Shown: positions 1 to 8,338 of the stretch, one piece after another | Numbering within the stretch: position 1 is the first letter of the stretch | How the letters are laid out: each line of letters starts with the position of its first letter | Assembly (NCBI RefSeq): GCF_040581485.1 | Contig: NC_090134.1 | Coordinates: 14,189,501 to 14,253,500 of the forward strand | DNA: 64,000 nt | Source: Linepithema humile | Lineage: Eukaryota > Arthropoda > Insecta > Hymenoptera > Formicidae | Direction of reading: 5' to 3' | Notes under the pieces: model-generated | The model's input: the letters and a program-made list of their open reading frames with translations, nothing else | What the model was told of the DNA's origin: nothing | Database searches by the model: none | Translations under genes and position numbers: made by a program

Positions 1-1399
1 GGGATCTACCCCAAAGAAAAAGTATAAAAACCCGTGTTCTGGTGGCTCCGGACACAATCACACACAGTTTTTTAAGCAGTTTTGCGCAGTTATTCCGTTT
101 AACTCAAACAGTTTTTCGAGTAGTTCGGGGGCGCGAATCAAAGAGTAAAGTCAGTTGATACCTTGTCGCGATCGTCTCGTGGTGCATCTCAAGTAGAAGG
201 CCCATCACCCTGACGACACCATCCCGCAGCAGGGTGCCCACGCGTTTACAAAAAAAAGGGGTCCGACGCTCATATAACGCTTTCCCTCAACGGGGCGCCT
301 GCTCAGAACCACCGAACATAGTCAACCCGACTTGAAACTATCCTACAACGAGTAAGTTAGTTCATTTGTTTTTTTTTTCTCCTCTCTTTAGTATTCTCTT
401 ATTTCTTTTTATGTAATCCGTTCTTTTTCGGTTAAAAATCTTTTTTGTGTTATTTGTCAGTGAGAACTAAACATTCGCCGCGACCCAACAATCGTCGGAA
501 CCGCTCGGATCTCTCGGCATTTGCTCTCTGTTTAGCTATATTCCTCCCGCCATACGTTAGATACGCTGCGAGGGTCACCGTAAGACCCATTAGAATTAGG
601 CGACACACCCCATTTAATAACGCCCGTACAAGCACTCACACGCAAACAGACCAACCTCCTCCATTACCACCGATTCCTCAGGAATTTCCTCAACCACCTC
701 CTCAACCCTTTCCCGTGTTCGACTTTCCTCTACTTCCTTCTCCTAGGTCTATCTCTCCGTCTCTTGAAGAGTTCCTGGAGTACAGACCCCCTTCGCCTGT
801 CTGCTTCATTCCTCCTCCAGTAGAGGCTCAACTGGAGGAATTCCCACGAAACGATCCGGAGTTCGACAACATATCCGTCAACTCCGAAGCCACTACCATC
901 GAATACGTCGCGGCTCCTCCCCATCTTCCTAACCCTGAATTCACAGGGTTTGATTTCCTAAACTTAGTCCTCTCCCCTGAGGAATAACACACACACACAC
1001 ACACACACTTGTGAAAAATACACTAATAGAAATATAAAACACGTGTGAATAAGAGTTGAGTTTTGTATCGTAATTATAAATTTAATCGAATTAAAATGTT
1101 GTCTTTAATAAATTAAACTTTTGTTCTTTTTCATTTAACCACACCCTCCTCGTTCGTCACCCCCCTCACACCTTCCCTCTCAAATTGCGCACAAAGGTTC
1201 CGCCCCGGGTAATAGGGATTCAATTCCTTGACCCAAAAAGGGAACCACGAGCGGTTGACTTGTTGACGGAGTAAAAACGACTCTTCCAGTCGCTGACCCG
1301 TCGCAAGTCCTAAACGTGCCGCTCGGCTCGTGCGGTCAGGTCCGTTTACGTCGATCGCCGAGCCCAACGAAAAAATTCTACATCTATCAGGACGTAACA
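1..1399. mobile_element. Long LTR-like insertion, left copy (partial)
   Basis: Part of the same element as 17543-19862, reversed. Its inner end reads ATCAGGACGTAACA followed by GTAT, the complement of the ATAC target duplication in the right arm. The other end lies outside the window. It is far more GC-rich than the viral sequence it interrupts. A TATA-like box (GTATAAAAA) lies near position 25 on the plus strand. Confidence 0.75.
445..987 (+). CDS. Unrecognised proline-rich ORF in LTR-like element (left copy)
   Basis: An open frame of 180 codons inside the LTR-like insertion, downstream of the TATA-like box at about 25. The protein starts basic with a hydrophobic stretch near residues 24-40, then becomes rich in proline (PPPLPPIPQEFPQPPPQP) and ends acidic. 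A CA microsatellite follows the stop, then AATAAA-like sequence. I do not recognise a family. It could be an element-encoded accessory protein or a chance frame. The identical mirror copy is at 17955-18497. Confidence 0.25.
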   Translation: MCYLSVRTKHSPRPNNRRNRSDLSAFALCLAIFLPPYVRYAARVTVRPIRIRRHTPFNNARTSTHTQTDQPPPLPPIPQEFPQPPPQPFPVFDFPLLPSPRSISPSLEEFLEYRPPSPVCFIPPPVEAQLEEFPRNDPEFDNISVNSEATTIEYVAAPPHLPNPEFTGFDFLNLVLSPEE

Positions 1400-1876
1400 G
1401 TATCTTTTATATTATATATATATGTTTTTATCATTAAATTTATATAAATTTTTATGTAATAATGACTTTCTTATACACCATTTATGATTGTGATATTCGT
1501 TATCTAACATCGTTCTGTATATATAACATCTTGAAAAAGTAACGTTTGTAAAATATTTTACGACATGTTCCATTCCGAGGCATATACATATTTTTGGTTT
1601 ATTTGTTTCCATTACTAAATTTGTATATTCCCAATACTTGGATTTGTAATCAGAAAAATTTGACTTTCCTTCTGGTAGTATATATCCTGTTATGTTGTAT
1701 ATATCGTCATACGATCTGAATGTGTTTTTATCGAAGCTATTATTAAGAGTTATGATTTTATCTATTTCGTTGAAGTAATTATATATATGACTTAAATCAG
1801 TATGTTCTGATTCTTTGAATACAATAAGTTCTGATTTACAAGAAAAAATTATAACTAATAAAATTAATAATTTTAT
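1400..1876 (-). pseudogene. Secreted viral protein, start codon lost and truncated by LTR (left copy)
   Basis: Mirror of the right-arm gene at 17066. The frame opens with ATA where ATG would be expected, in a TAAATA context, followed by a hydrophobic signal-peptide-like stretch ending in FSCKSE. It runs to a TAA within a TA-rich run at 1412-1414 and is then cut by the LTR-like insertion at 1399. The product is unrecognised. Because both arms share the same lesions, they predate the duplication or have been homogenised. Confidence 0.5.
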
Positions 1877-1987
1877 TTATTATATTATAATTATAAATAG
1901 TTTTAAGATTGGAATAAATTAATATTATTAATGTTTATACAAATATTTAAAGATTAACGACTAGAAAAATGTACAATATTAATTATT

Positions 1988-3170
1988 TTAGAACACACAT
2001 GCTCCTCCTGGTCTTCTGTGATCAAATGTTGCAGAAATTTTACCATTATCAATACTTATTCCTGTAACTGCACTATAATCTCCCCTCATATATGGTATTG
2101 ATTCGTGGTAGTTATATCTTCTGTATAATTCACGATTATTTTTACTAAATTCTCTTTCGGAGAATAATAAATTTGGCTCGAGTTGATGATGAAATCTCGG
2201 AGCTTTGATAGCATCAACTATATTCATATCTTTGTTTATAATATTATTTAACACTTGAACTATTGATGATATTAATTTAGGACCTCCAGCTGCTCCTAAT
2301 ACGTATTTGGCATTATATTTATTAGTCTTTTTGTCTAACTCACTTAAAATACTAGTTGCAATAGACGAGATAGGATATTTTCCTGGCTCTGGAAAATTAT
2401 ATTTAGCAGGAGGGAGATGACCGGCGTCTATCCTATTTGGAAGTGAAAAATCGCTCATTTGGTTGTTAAATATTATACCAGATTTTGAAATGATCCACGA
2501 TCCAAATCTTAAATTTATTGTACTCGTTAGGGAAATAATAGCATCATTTGTTTTAATTACAATATTTGCTGTTCCAGAGTCTGGTAATAATGAAAATCTC
2601 TGATAGTAATGTTTATCGTCGTTAGATGTTTTATTATTCAATAATATTTTATTTAACGTTATTTCTTGGAATTTTTTATTTTTCATCAATCCGATTAATC
2701 CATTCATATTATTGAATCTCGGATCTCCGAAATTTGTCCTAATTAAAAATGAATACTTCAATGCTTCTATTATTACATAGTTCAATCTTTGTTTATCGGA
2801 GTTATTATTCTTTTCCATATATGATTCTAGGATACCTAAAACAAAAATAACAGATATACCTCCCCCTGGAAGATTTGTTGTTTCTAACTTGTATCTTTTT
2901 CCGTTGAAAGTATAATACTGAACCAAGGGTTTTGTAATTAATGGTTTGACTTTAAGAAAGTCGTTGTTTGCTAATATTCCGTTTTGCGAATTAACTTTAT
3001 TTAATAGCATCGTTGTGTATGTTTTATTTCTGTAAAATAGTTCTCCTCCATACTTTGAAATATCTTTTAGAGTTTTTGATAAATCTTTTCTTATCCATAT
3101 ATCGTTATTTTGGTATACCCCCCACATTCCAGTTTTATTATTTATAAAAACATCTCTATATTTTTCTTCA

Positions 3171-3211
<41 letters not shown>

Positions 3212-3721
3212 TTGATATTTCTCTAGTATATCTCCTATTACACATTCAAATCCGTTATCTGCAAGTTTTGCTATTGGATTCACTATATTTTCCCACTTTA
3301 ACTTTCCATAATTATTATGCAAATGGTAATATCCCTTTAAGGCGGAAGGAACTCCAACTACTTTACCAAATATTTTATTAGAAGTTTTAAAATCAAAAGA
3401 AGATGTATTTAATTTTATAGGCGCGACTTCTCTGGAATTTATTATAAAAGTTTTATCTGTTTTTAAAAATTTTATTATTCCAAAGAATCCTCCTCCGAGT
3501 CCCATATCTTGAGGTTTTCCAACACTTTCACATAACATAGTCGAAATAGCTGCATCAATCGCGTTACCTCCCTTTTCAATTATTTCTTTTGCGTTCTCTG
3601 CGCATACTCTAAAGTTACTAACTATTGCATTGTTCCCAATCTTATCATATATAGAACTATCATATTTTTTACAGCTACAAACTAATAATTCTACTAAATA
3701 TAAAAAGTATAACAGTTTCAT
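1988..3721 (-). CDS. Secreted gamma-glutamyltranspeptidase (intact left-arm copy)
   Basis: A 577-residue member of the gamma-glutamyltranspeptidase family, which cleaves the gamma-glutamyl bond of glutathione and self-processes into two subunits. A signal peptide covers about residues 1-18. GGNAIDAAISTMLCE and GLGGGFFG mark the large subunit; SREVAP matches the substrate-binding arginine segment. LTSTINLRFGS near residue 399 carries the nucleophile threonine that starts the small subunit. Amsacta moorei entomopoxvirus is known to encode this enzyme type. The start lies in AAATAAATG, a late-promoter-like context. A GT microsatellite codes an unusual VCVCVC stretch at about residues 172-181, between conserved blocks. 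The frame is open here, unlike in the right arm. Confidence 0.85.
3179..3206. repeat. (AC)14 microsatellite inside the transpeptidase gene
   Basis: Fourteen AC units on the plus strand (GT on the coding strand) followed by an AT run. They encode alternating valine and cysteine in the gene at 1988-3721. The mirror tract at 15738-15763 has thirteen units. Confidence 0.95.
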
Positions 3722-3803
3722 TTATTTAAAATGAAAATTTAAAAAATATTGAAAATATAATGACTAGAAAATATTGCTGGAAGATGAAAACAAAATTTGT
3801 TAA

Positions 3804-5245
3804 TTATATATACTCGAACCTACTAAATCTTAATCCATAACCTCCTCTTCTCAAATCAAATACTGGTTCTCTCTTATAAATTCCAGTAACAGTATTGTAT
3901 GAGCTATAATCATAAATTACCACGTTATTATTTTTCATTCCATTGACTCTTTCATAATATTTATTACATAATCTATTAGTAAGATAGCATTTTTCGGCTT
4001 GTATTTCTTTATATTTATTCGAAAACAATCTAGGATTATCAATTGCGTCTTTAAATGTCATATTATTTCTAAAGATATTATACATAACGTTTAATACTCC
4101 ACTTGGAATTCTATATCCACCAGTTCCTCCCATCATTAATATAGGTTTTTTGTTCTTTAACATTATTATTACTGATGAATATAATGGGGGCGAAATTCTA
4201 GATATTGATTTATTATAATAATCTGGAAAATCTTTTAGTTGATTATTTAAAATAACACCAGTTGAATTAGATATAAAATTAGATCCAAAATATCTATTTA
4301 TTGTACTCGTGAAACACAAGCAGTTATATTTATCGTCTTGAATACAAATATTTGTAGTTCCATGTTTTTTTTCTTTTTCTGAAACTTTCCATTTTGGTAT
4401 TTTTTTACTATATTCGTAGTATATCTGTACTTTGGAACAGATTTATAAAATTCTCTCTGGATTTCGATTATATCATATTTACTATTAAATATTTTTTTTA
4501 CATCTTCTAATAGAACCTTTCCGACTCCTGGATAACTAGTACTGTAAAAGTCTATAGAACTGTTCAATCTTTTGTATGAAGGTTTTGTTATTTTAGCTCT
4601 GTATCTTACAAAGTCATTTTTTTCTATTTTATTGTTATAGTTATGTAAATCTTTAATAATATCTTCTGATATTGTATTATAAAAATGATTTATTCCTTTG
4701 TTCTTAATTTTAGATAATGTATTACACAATTCTATATTTCTCATTTTACCATTTGTTCCTATTAAATGTTTAAAATTTTGGTAGTGATTTATTATTCTCA
4801 ATAAATTTCTATCTGCAGGAACTCCGTTTTTACACAGTACTTCTAAATATTCTATTATTTTACGTAAGTTCATCTTTCCCCATCTTCTATGTATAGCTTG
4901 ATATCCTCTTAATGCACCTGGTACACCAATTTCATAAAAGTTATTTTTTATATCAGAAAGTTTAGTTAATTTTTTTGGAGATACTTCTCTTGCGTCTACC
5001 ATAAAAACTTCTCTATTCATTTTTACAATACCTGTAAATCCACCGCCTATTCCAGAATCTTGTGGGGAAACTAGTCCCTCGCACAACATTACTCCTATAG
5101 ATGCATCTATGATATTCCCTCCAAGAAGTATCAGATTTCTACCTACTGATGTGCAATAAATACTGTTTGTGACTATTGAATATTGTGGAAGTCCACATGT
5201 TAAACTCAGTAAGTATAGAAAATTGAAAATAAAAAATTTTCTCAT
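3804..5245 (-). pseudogene. Second gamma-glutamyltranspeptidase, frameshifted (left copy)
   Basis: A paralogue lying directly upstream of 1988-3721 on the same strand. The first frame (4298-5245) has a signal peptide, GGNIIDASIGVMLCE, GIGGGFTG and VDAREVSP. The second frame (3804-4319) carries the nucleophile segment FTSTINRYFGS and MMGGTGGYRIPSG. The two frames fit one transpeptidase broken by a single-base loss in an A-run near 4401-4407. The start is in TATAAATG and faces the small ORF at 5252. Identical in the right arm, so the break predates or has been spread across the duplication. Programmed slippage is an alternative but unlikely explanation. Confidence 0.8.
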
Positions 5246-5254
5246 TTATAAATG
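5243..5254. promoter_or_regulatory. Palindromic divergent late-type start site
   Basis: CATTTATAAATG is a perfect palindrome holding the start codons of two divergent frames, the transpeptidase to the left and the 49-residue ORF to the right. Each ATG sits in TAAATG, the poxvirus late-promoter signature. The mirror copy is at 13690-13701, and a similar arrangement occurs at 28644-28653. Confidence 0.6.
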
Positions 5255-5401
5255 TATAAATTGTGCATTAAAATGTTAGTTATTTTATTTGTTGCAATAA
5301 ATGTTTATTGTAATAGTACTATAGACGAATTAGATAAAGAAATGAAGCAATATTTGGAAGAAGCTTATAAACAAATAAAACCTTTAAATTATACTTATTA
5401 A
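5252..5401 (+). CDS. Small secreted or membrane ORF, 49 residues (left copy)
   Basis: Fifty codons including the stop. A hydrophobic core (MLVILFVAINVYC) suggests a signal peptide, leaving a short tail of about 28 residues rich in D, E, K and Y. It begins at TAAATG and is divergent from the second transpeptidase. An internal in-frame ATG at 5273 is an alternative start. No family recognised. An intact mirror copy is at 13543-13692. Confidence 0.4.
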   Translation: MYKLCIKMLVILFVAINVYCNSTIDELDKEMKQYLEEAYKQIKPLNYTY

Positions 5402-5472
5402 GTATAATAATATTATCTTAAAGATTTAAATTATACTTATTAAGTATGATAATATTATCTTAGATTTAAATA
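5383..5472. repeat. Two-copy tandem repeat of about 44 bp
   Basis: The sequence around TTAAATTATACTTATTAAG and ATAATATTATCTTA occurs twice in a row with one substitution. The first unit overlaps the end of the small ORF at 5252-5401. The mirror lies at about 13472-13561. Confidence 0.7.
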
Positions 5473-5818
5473 TGTATATTTTAAAGGATCTCTTTTTTTT
5501 TATAGTTTATCTCTCCATATTAGATCTGGAACAGACTTAAACTAATATAATGGTTATAAATTGAGTCCCTCTTATACAATAGATTGATTATAAATATATA
5601 TCCATATAAAATTATAGTAAACTTATCACAAACATATAAAGTTAACAAAATAGAATAAAATGATTACAAATATAAGAAACCATTAAAATTATAATTAACC
5701 GATCACAAACACTGAATAAAATTACAGTGACAAAACACCTTAATTGCACAAAATCACAAAAGTAAAAAAGTAATAACAAATGTAAATTTTATGTCTTTTT
5801 AGATAACTTCTTAATTTA
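5473..5818. other. AT-rich viral intergenic stretch, no gene seen
   Basis: Between the small ORF and the tryptophan-repeat fragment I see no open frame of note. Imperfect repeats of the kind CACAAACA and AAATTATAGTAAAC recur at roughly 60-70 bp spacing. The mirror stretch is 13126-13471. Confidence 0.4.
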
Positions 5819-6211
5819 TTATATATAATTTTCAATTTCAATAGAGAACTCTAATGAATAACTTTGATGATTCTTTATAATTATCCAATTTACGTAATCT
5901 TTAAATTCTCTTATAAAATTCTCGGACAATACCTGATATCTTGAGATAAAGTCCCAATTAACTTTATCTGAAAATTCTCTTATTGTATCTTCTGACATAC
6001 GTTGATATTTTGACGTAATCTCCCAATTTATAAAATCTTTATACTCTAATAGAAAATTTTTTGATAAATTTTGGTATTTTAGTATAACGTTTAAATTTAA
6101 ATTTAATAAATGTTTCCTTATAAAATTTTCAGATAATATTTGGTTAATTTGTATACATTGCCAACATATAAGATTCGAGAATTTATCTATTATTTCTTCA
6201 GATAAACTTTG
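5819..6211 (-). pseudogene. C-terminal fragment of tryptophan-repeat protein
   Basis: This is the mirror of the last 393 bp of the pseudogene at 11620-13125. It carries several 23-residue units of the form LSENFIREFKDYVNW, with the invariant tryptophan. It is cut at 6211, where the duplicated arm ends and unrelated viral sequence (KilA-N fragment) begins, so it has no start. Confidence 0.75.
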
Positions 6212-6239
6212 ATAAATTTTTAAGATAAAAATTATTTTA

Positions 6240-6425
6240 TCAGATAAAATTTAAATTTAATTTATCAAGTCTTTTCCAATTATAAAATTCTTTATTACCT
6301 AGCTTACATAATTTTGTCGCATTAATATAATTATTTTCTTTCATCATTATCAATTCAAATTCATCATACCTGATGTAACAAAATCTATCATTAATCTCCT
6401 TAGAAATTAAAGATTTGAAGTCCAT
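6240..6425 (-). pseudogene. KilA-N domain fragment
   Basis: Sixty-one codons from ATG. YINATKLC followed by KEFYNWKRL is the signature of the KilA-N DNA-binding domain, common in poxviruses and other large DNA viruses, where it is often joined to a RING domain. The frame ends shortly after the domain's first half, about 30 bp from the duplication breakpoint at 6211, so the gene looks truncated by the rearrangement. There is no TAAATG at the start, which would fit early expression. Confidence 0.7.
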
Positions 6426-6513
6426 TTTCTTACTTTTATAAAGAAATAATAAAATTTCATATTATTTCAAAGAATTATAACCGTTATTTAAAAACATTAT
6501 CATTAAATTATTT

Positions 6514-7470
6514 TTAATCTAATTTAATTGACGAAGTCTTATTTATTCCATTACTATACCCCGAAGGACCCTGTTCTCCTTGAGATCCATTCTCTCCTTT
6601 ATCTCCTTTAGGGCTTGTTTTACCTTTATCTCCTTTGGAACCTATATCTCCTTTCGAACCTTTATCCCCTTTAGGACCTTTATCGCCTTTAGGACCTATA
6701 TCTCCTTTCGAACCTTTATCTCCTTTGGAACCTTTATCCCCCTTGGGACCTATATCTCCTTTGGGACCTACATATCCTTCGGAACCTCTATCTTCTTTAG
6801 AACCTATATCTCCCTTGGGACCTATATCTCCTTTAGGGCCTATATCTCCTTTAGGACCTATATCTCCTTCTGAACCTTTATCTCCCTTAGAACCTATATC
6901 CCCCTTGGGACCTATATCTCCTTCCGAACCTTTATCTCCTTTAGAACCTGTATCACCTTTGGAACCTTTATCTCCTTTAGGGCCTATATCTCCTTCTGGT
7001 CCTGTATCGCCTTTCTTACCAGTATCTCCCTTAGGTCCTGTATCTCCTTCATGACCTGTGTCACCTTTAGGACCTGAATTACCTTTCTGACCAGTATCGC
7101 CTTTAGGACTATCCCCTTTAGGACCCGTATCACCTTTAGGAACCGTATCACCTTTAGGACCCGTATCACCTTTAGGACCCGTATCGCCTTTAGGACCGGT
7201 ATCACCTTTAGGACCCGTATCGCCTTTAGGACCGGTATCGCCTTTAGGACCGGTATCGCCTTTAGGACCAGTGTTACCTTTAGGACCGGTATCCCCTTTA
7301 GGACCTTTATCTCCATCAGGACCTTTCGCAGGATTATCTATCTTTATTTCATCCTGCTTATTCAATTTATCATTATTTATGTAAATAACAACAATCCATA
7401 CTATTAGTGTCGTTATTATTACAACAATAAAAAATATAGAGATATATACAACGTTGTTGTTAACGTACAT
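6514..7470 (-). CDS. Collagen-like type II membrane protein
   Basis: A 318-residue frame. Residues 1-10 are short and polar, about 9-31 form one hydrophobic membrane segment, and then a short linker leads to roughly 80 Gly-X-Y triplets, mostly GPKGDT, GPKGDI and GSKGDK. The triplet phase slips once at GDSPKGDT. The C-terminus (about 20 residues) is not collagenous. Such proteins occur in several large DNA viruses and in bacteria. The charged KGD/KGE triplets would favour a stable triple helix. The DNA is a minisatellite of 9-bp units, which explains long but meaningless frames on the opposite strand. Confidence 0.75.
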   Translation of the reverse strand: MYVNNNVVYISIFFIVVIITTLIVWIVVIYINNDKLNKQDEIKIDNPAKGPDGDKGPKGDTGPKGNTGPKGDTGPKGDTGPKGDTGPKGDTGPKGDTGPKGDTGPKGDTVPKGDTGPKGDSPKGDTGQKGNSGPKGDTGHEGDTGPKGDTGKKGDTGPEGDIGPKGDKGSKGDTGSKGDKGSEGDIGPKGDIGSKGDKGSEGDIGPKGDIGPKGDIGPKGDIGSKEDRGSEGYVGPKGDIGPKGDKGSKGDKGSKGDIGPKGDKGPKGDKGSKGDIGSKGDKGKTSPKGDKGENGSQGEQGPSGYSNGINKTSSIKLD

Positions 7471-7861
7471 TTTATATATTGTAAAATAATTAAATTTTAA
7501 AACTGTAAAATATTGAATATATTACAACTATATTTGTTATAACTGAAATTTTATATCAAATAGTAATTGTTATTAGTCTATATATCCTAATAAGTTATAT
7601 TGGAGATGTTTATGTACAATAAATATTATAGTAAAATAATAAAATAAATAGTATATTTTGATTTATCTTTTATAACTAACCATAAACTTTATAACAATAC
7701 AATATTGACTCTAAAAACAGTAACTCAGCCTTAAATAAAATTCAAGATGGTCCCAAGCCCGTTAATGAGGAGGGTATATATTTTAGATAATTTTTTTAAT
7801 AAAGTACATATAATAAAAATTTTTTTATTTAATTAATAAATAATATGTAACTAAAGTAAAA
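7471..7861. other. AT-rich spacer between collagen-like gene and Penelope element
   Basis: No supported gene. The only notable word is a GC-richer patch around 7745-7780. The stretch is probably viral intergenic DNA up to the Penelope-like insertion. Confidence 0.35.
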
Positions 7862-7986
7862 AATTTTATAAATTAAAAATATAATATTGGCTCAAATTAT
7901 TCAAATAAATTATTAACAACAAGCTACAGAGCTGGATTTTCGTGCTTAATTTATTAATATATTATAACAAATGTTTAGGTCAATCT

Positions 7987-8021
7987 AGACGTTTCGACCA
8001 TCTGGTTGTGGTCATCTTCAG
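7987..8021 (-). ncRNA. Hammerhead-ribozyme-like motif (inverted repeat copy)
   Basis: On the minus strand the core CTGAAGA is followed by a short hairpin (GACCA paired with TGGTC) and then GAAAC. Penelope-like elements are known to carry minimal hammerhead motifs in their terminal repeats. The helix I and III partners are short or unclear, so activity is not shown. Confidence 0.5.
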
Positions 8022-8157
8022 TAGTTAGTTATTATAAAATTCGGAACATATTAATAAACAATCGTTACTTATAAAACTAATTCGGATATTACAATCTTCT
8101 TATATTCGTTTATTAATATGTTTATTAATATGTTCCGAATTTTATAATAACTAACTA

Positions 8158-8190
8158 CTGAAGATGACCACAACCAGATGGTCGAAACGT
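8158..8190 (+). ncRNA. Hammerhead-ribozyme-like motif (5' direct copy)
   Basis: Same core as the inverted copy: CTGAAGA, a GACCA/TGGTC stem with an eight-base loop, then GAAACGTC. It lies about 150 bp before the start of the Penelope ORF. One unpaired T separates the CTGAnGA box from stem II. Confidence 0.55.
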
Positions 8191-8338
8191 CTAGATTGAC
8201 CTAAACATTTGTTATAATATATTAATAAATTAAGCACGAAAATCCAGCTTGGGCTCTGTAGCTTGTTGTTAATAATTTATTTGAATAATTTGAGCCAATA
8301 TTATATTTTTAATTTATTTTATAAACGCAAGCTTCAAA

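Larger units (their letters stand above)
1..6211. repeat. Left arm of large inverted duplication
   Basis: This arm is the reverse complement of 12733-18941. Feature coordinates add to 18942 from the window start to the GT microsatellite at 3179-3206 and to 18944 further in, so the only length difference seen is one 2-bp repeat unit. The inner end lies at 6211, inside a tryptophan-repeat reading frame. The arm runs off the window at position 1, so its full length is unknown. It contains viral genes and part of an LTR-like insertion that is also present in the other arm at the same place. Confidence 0.95.

Noticed and set aside
1131..1367. 78-codon frame in the LTR-like element (mirrored at 17575-17811)
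   Set aside because: No motif, no promoter or polyA relation, and GC-rich sequence easily leaves chance frames open.
5383..5472. Possible CRISPR-like or origin repeat
   Set aside because: Only two AT-rich tandem units, no spacers, eukaryotic/viral context.
6580..7054. Long plus-strand frames rich in SPLGP and SFRTYI repeats
   Set aside because: They are complements of the Gly-X-Y minisatellite of the collagen-like gene; all frames stay open by repeat periodicity.
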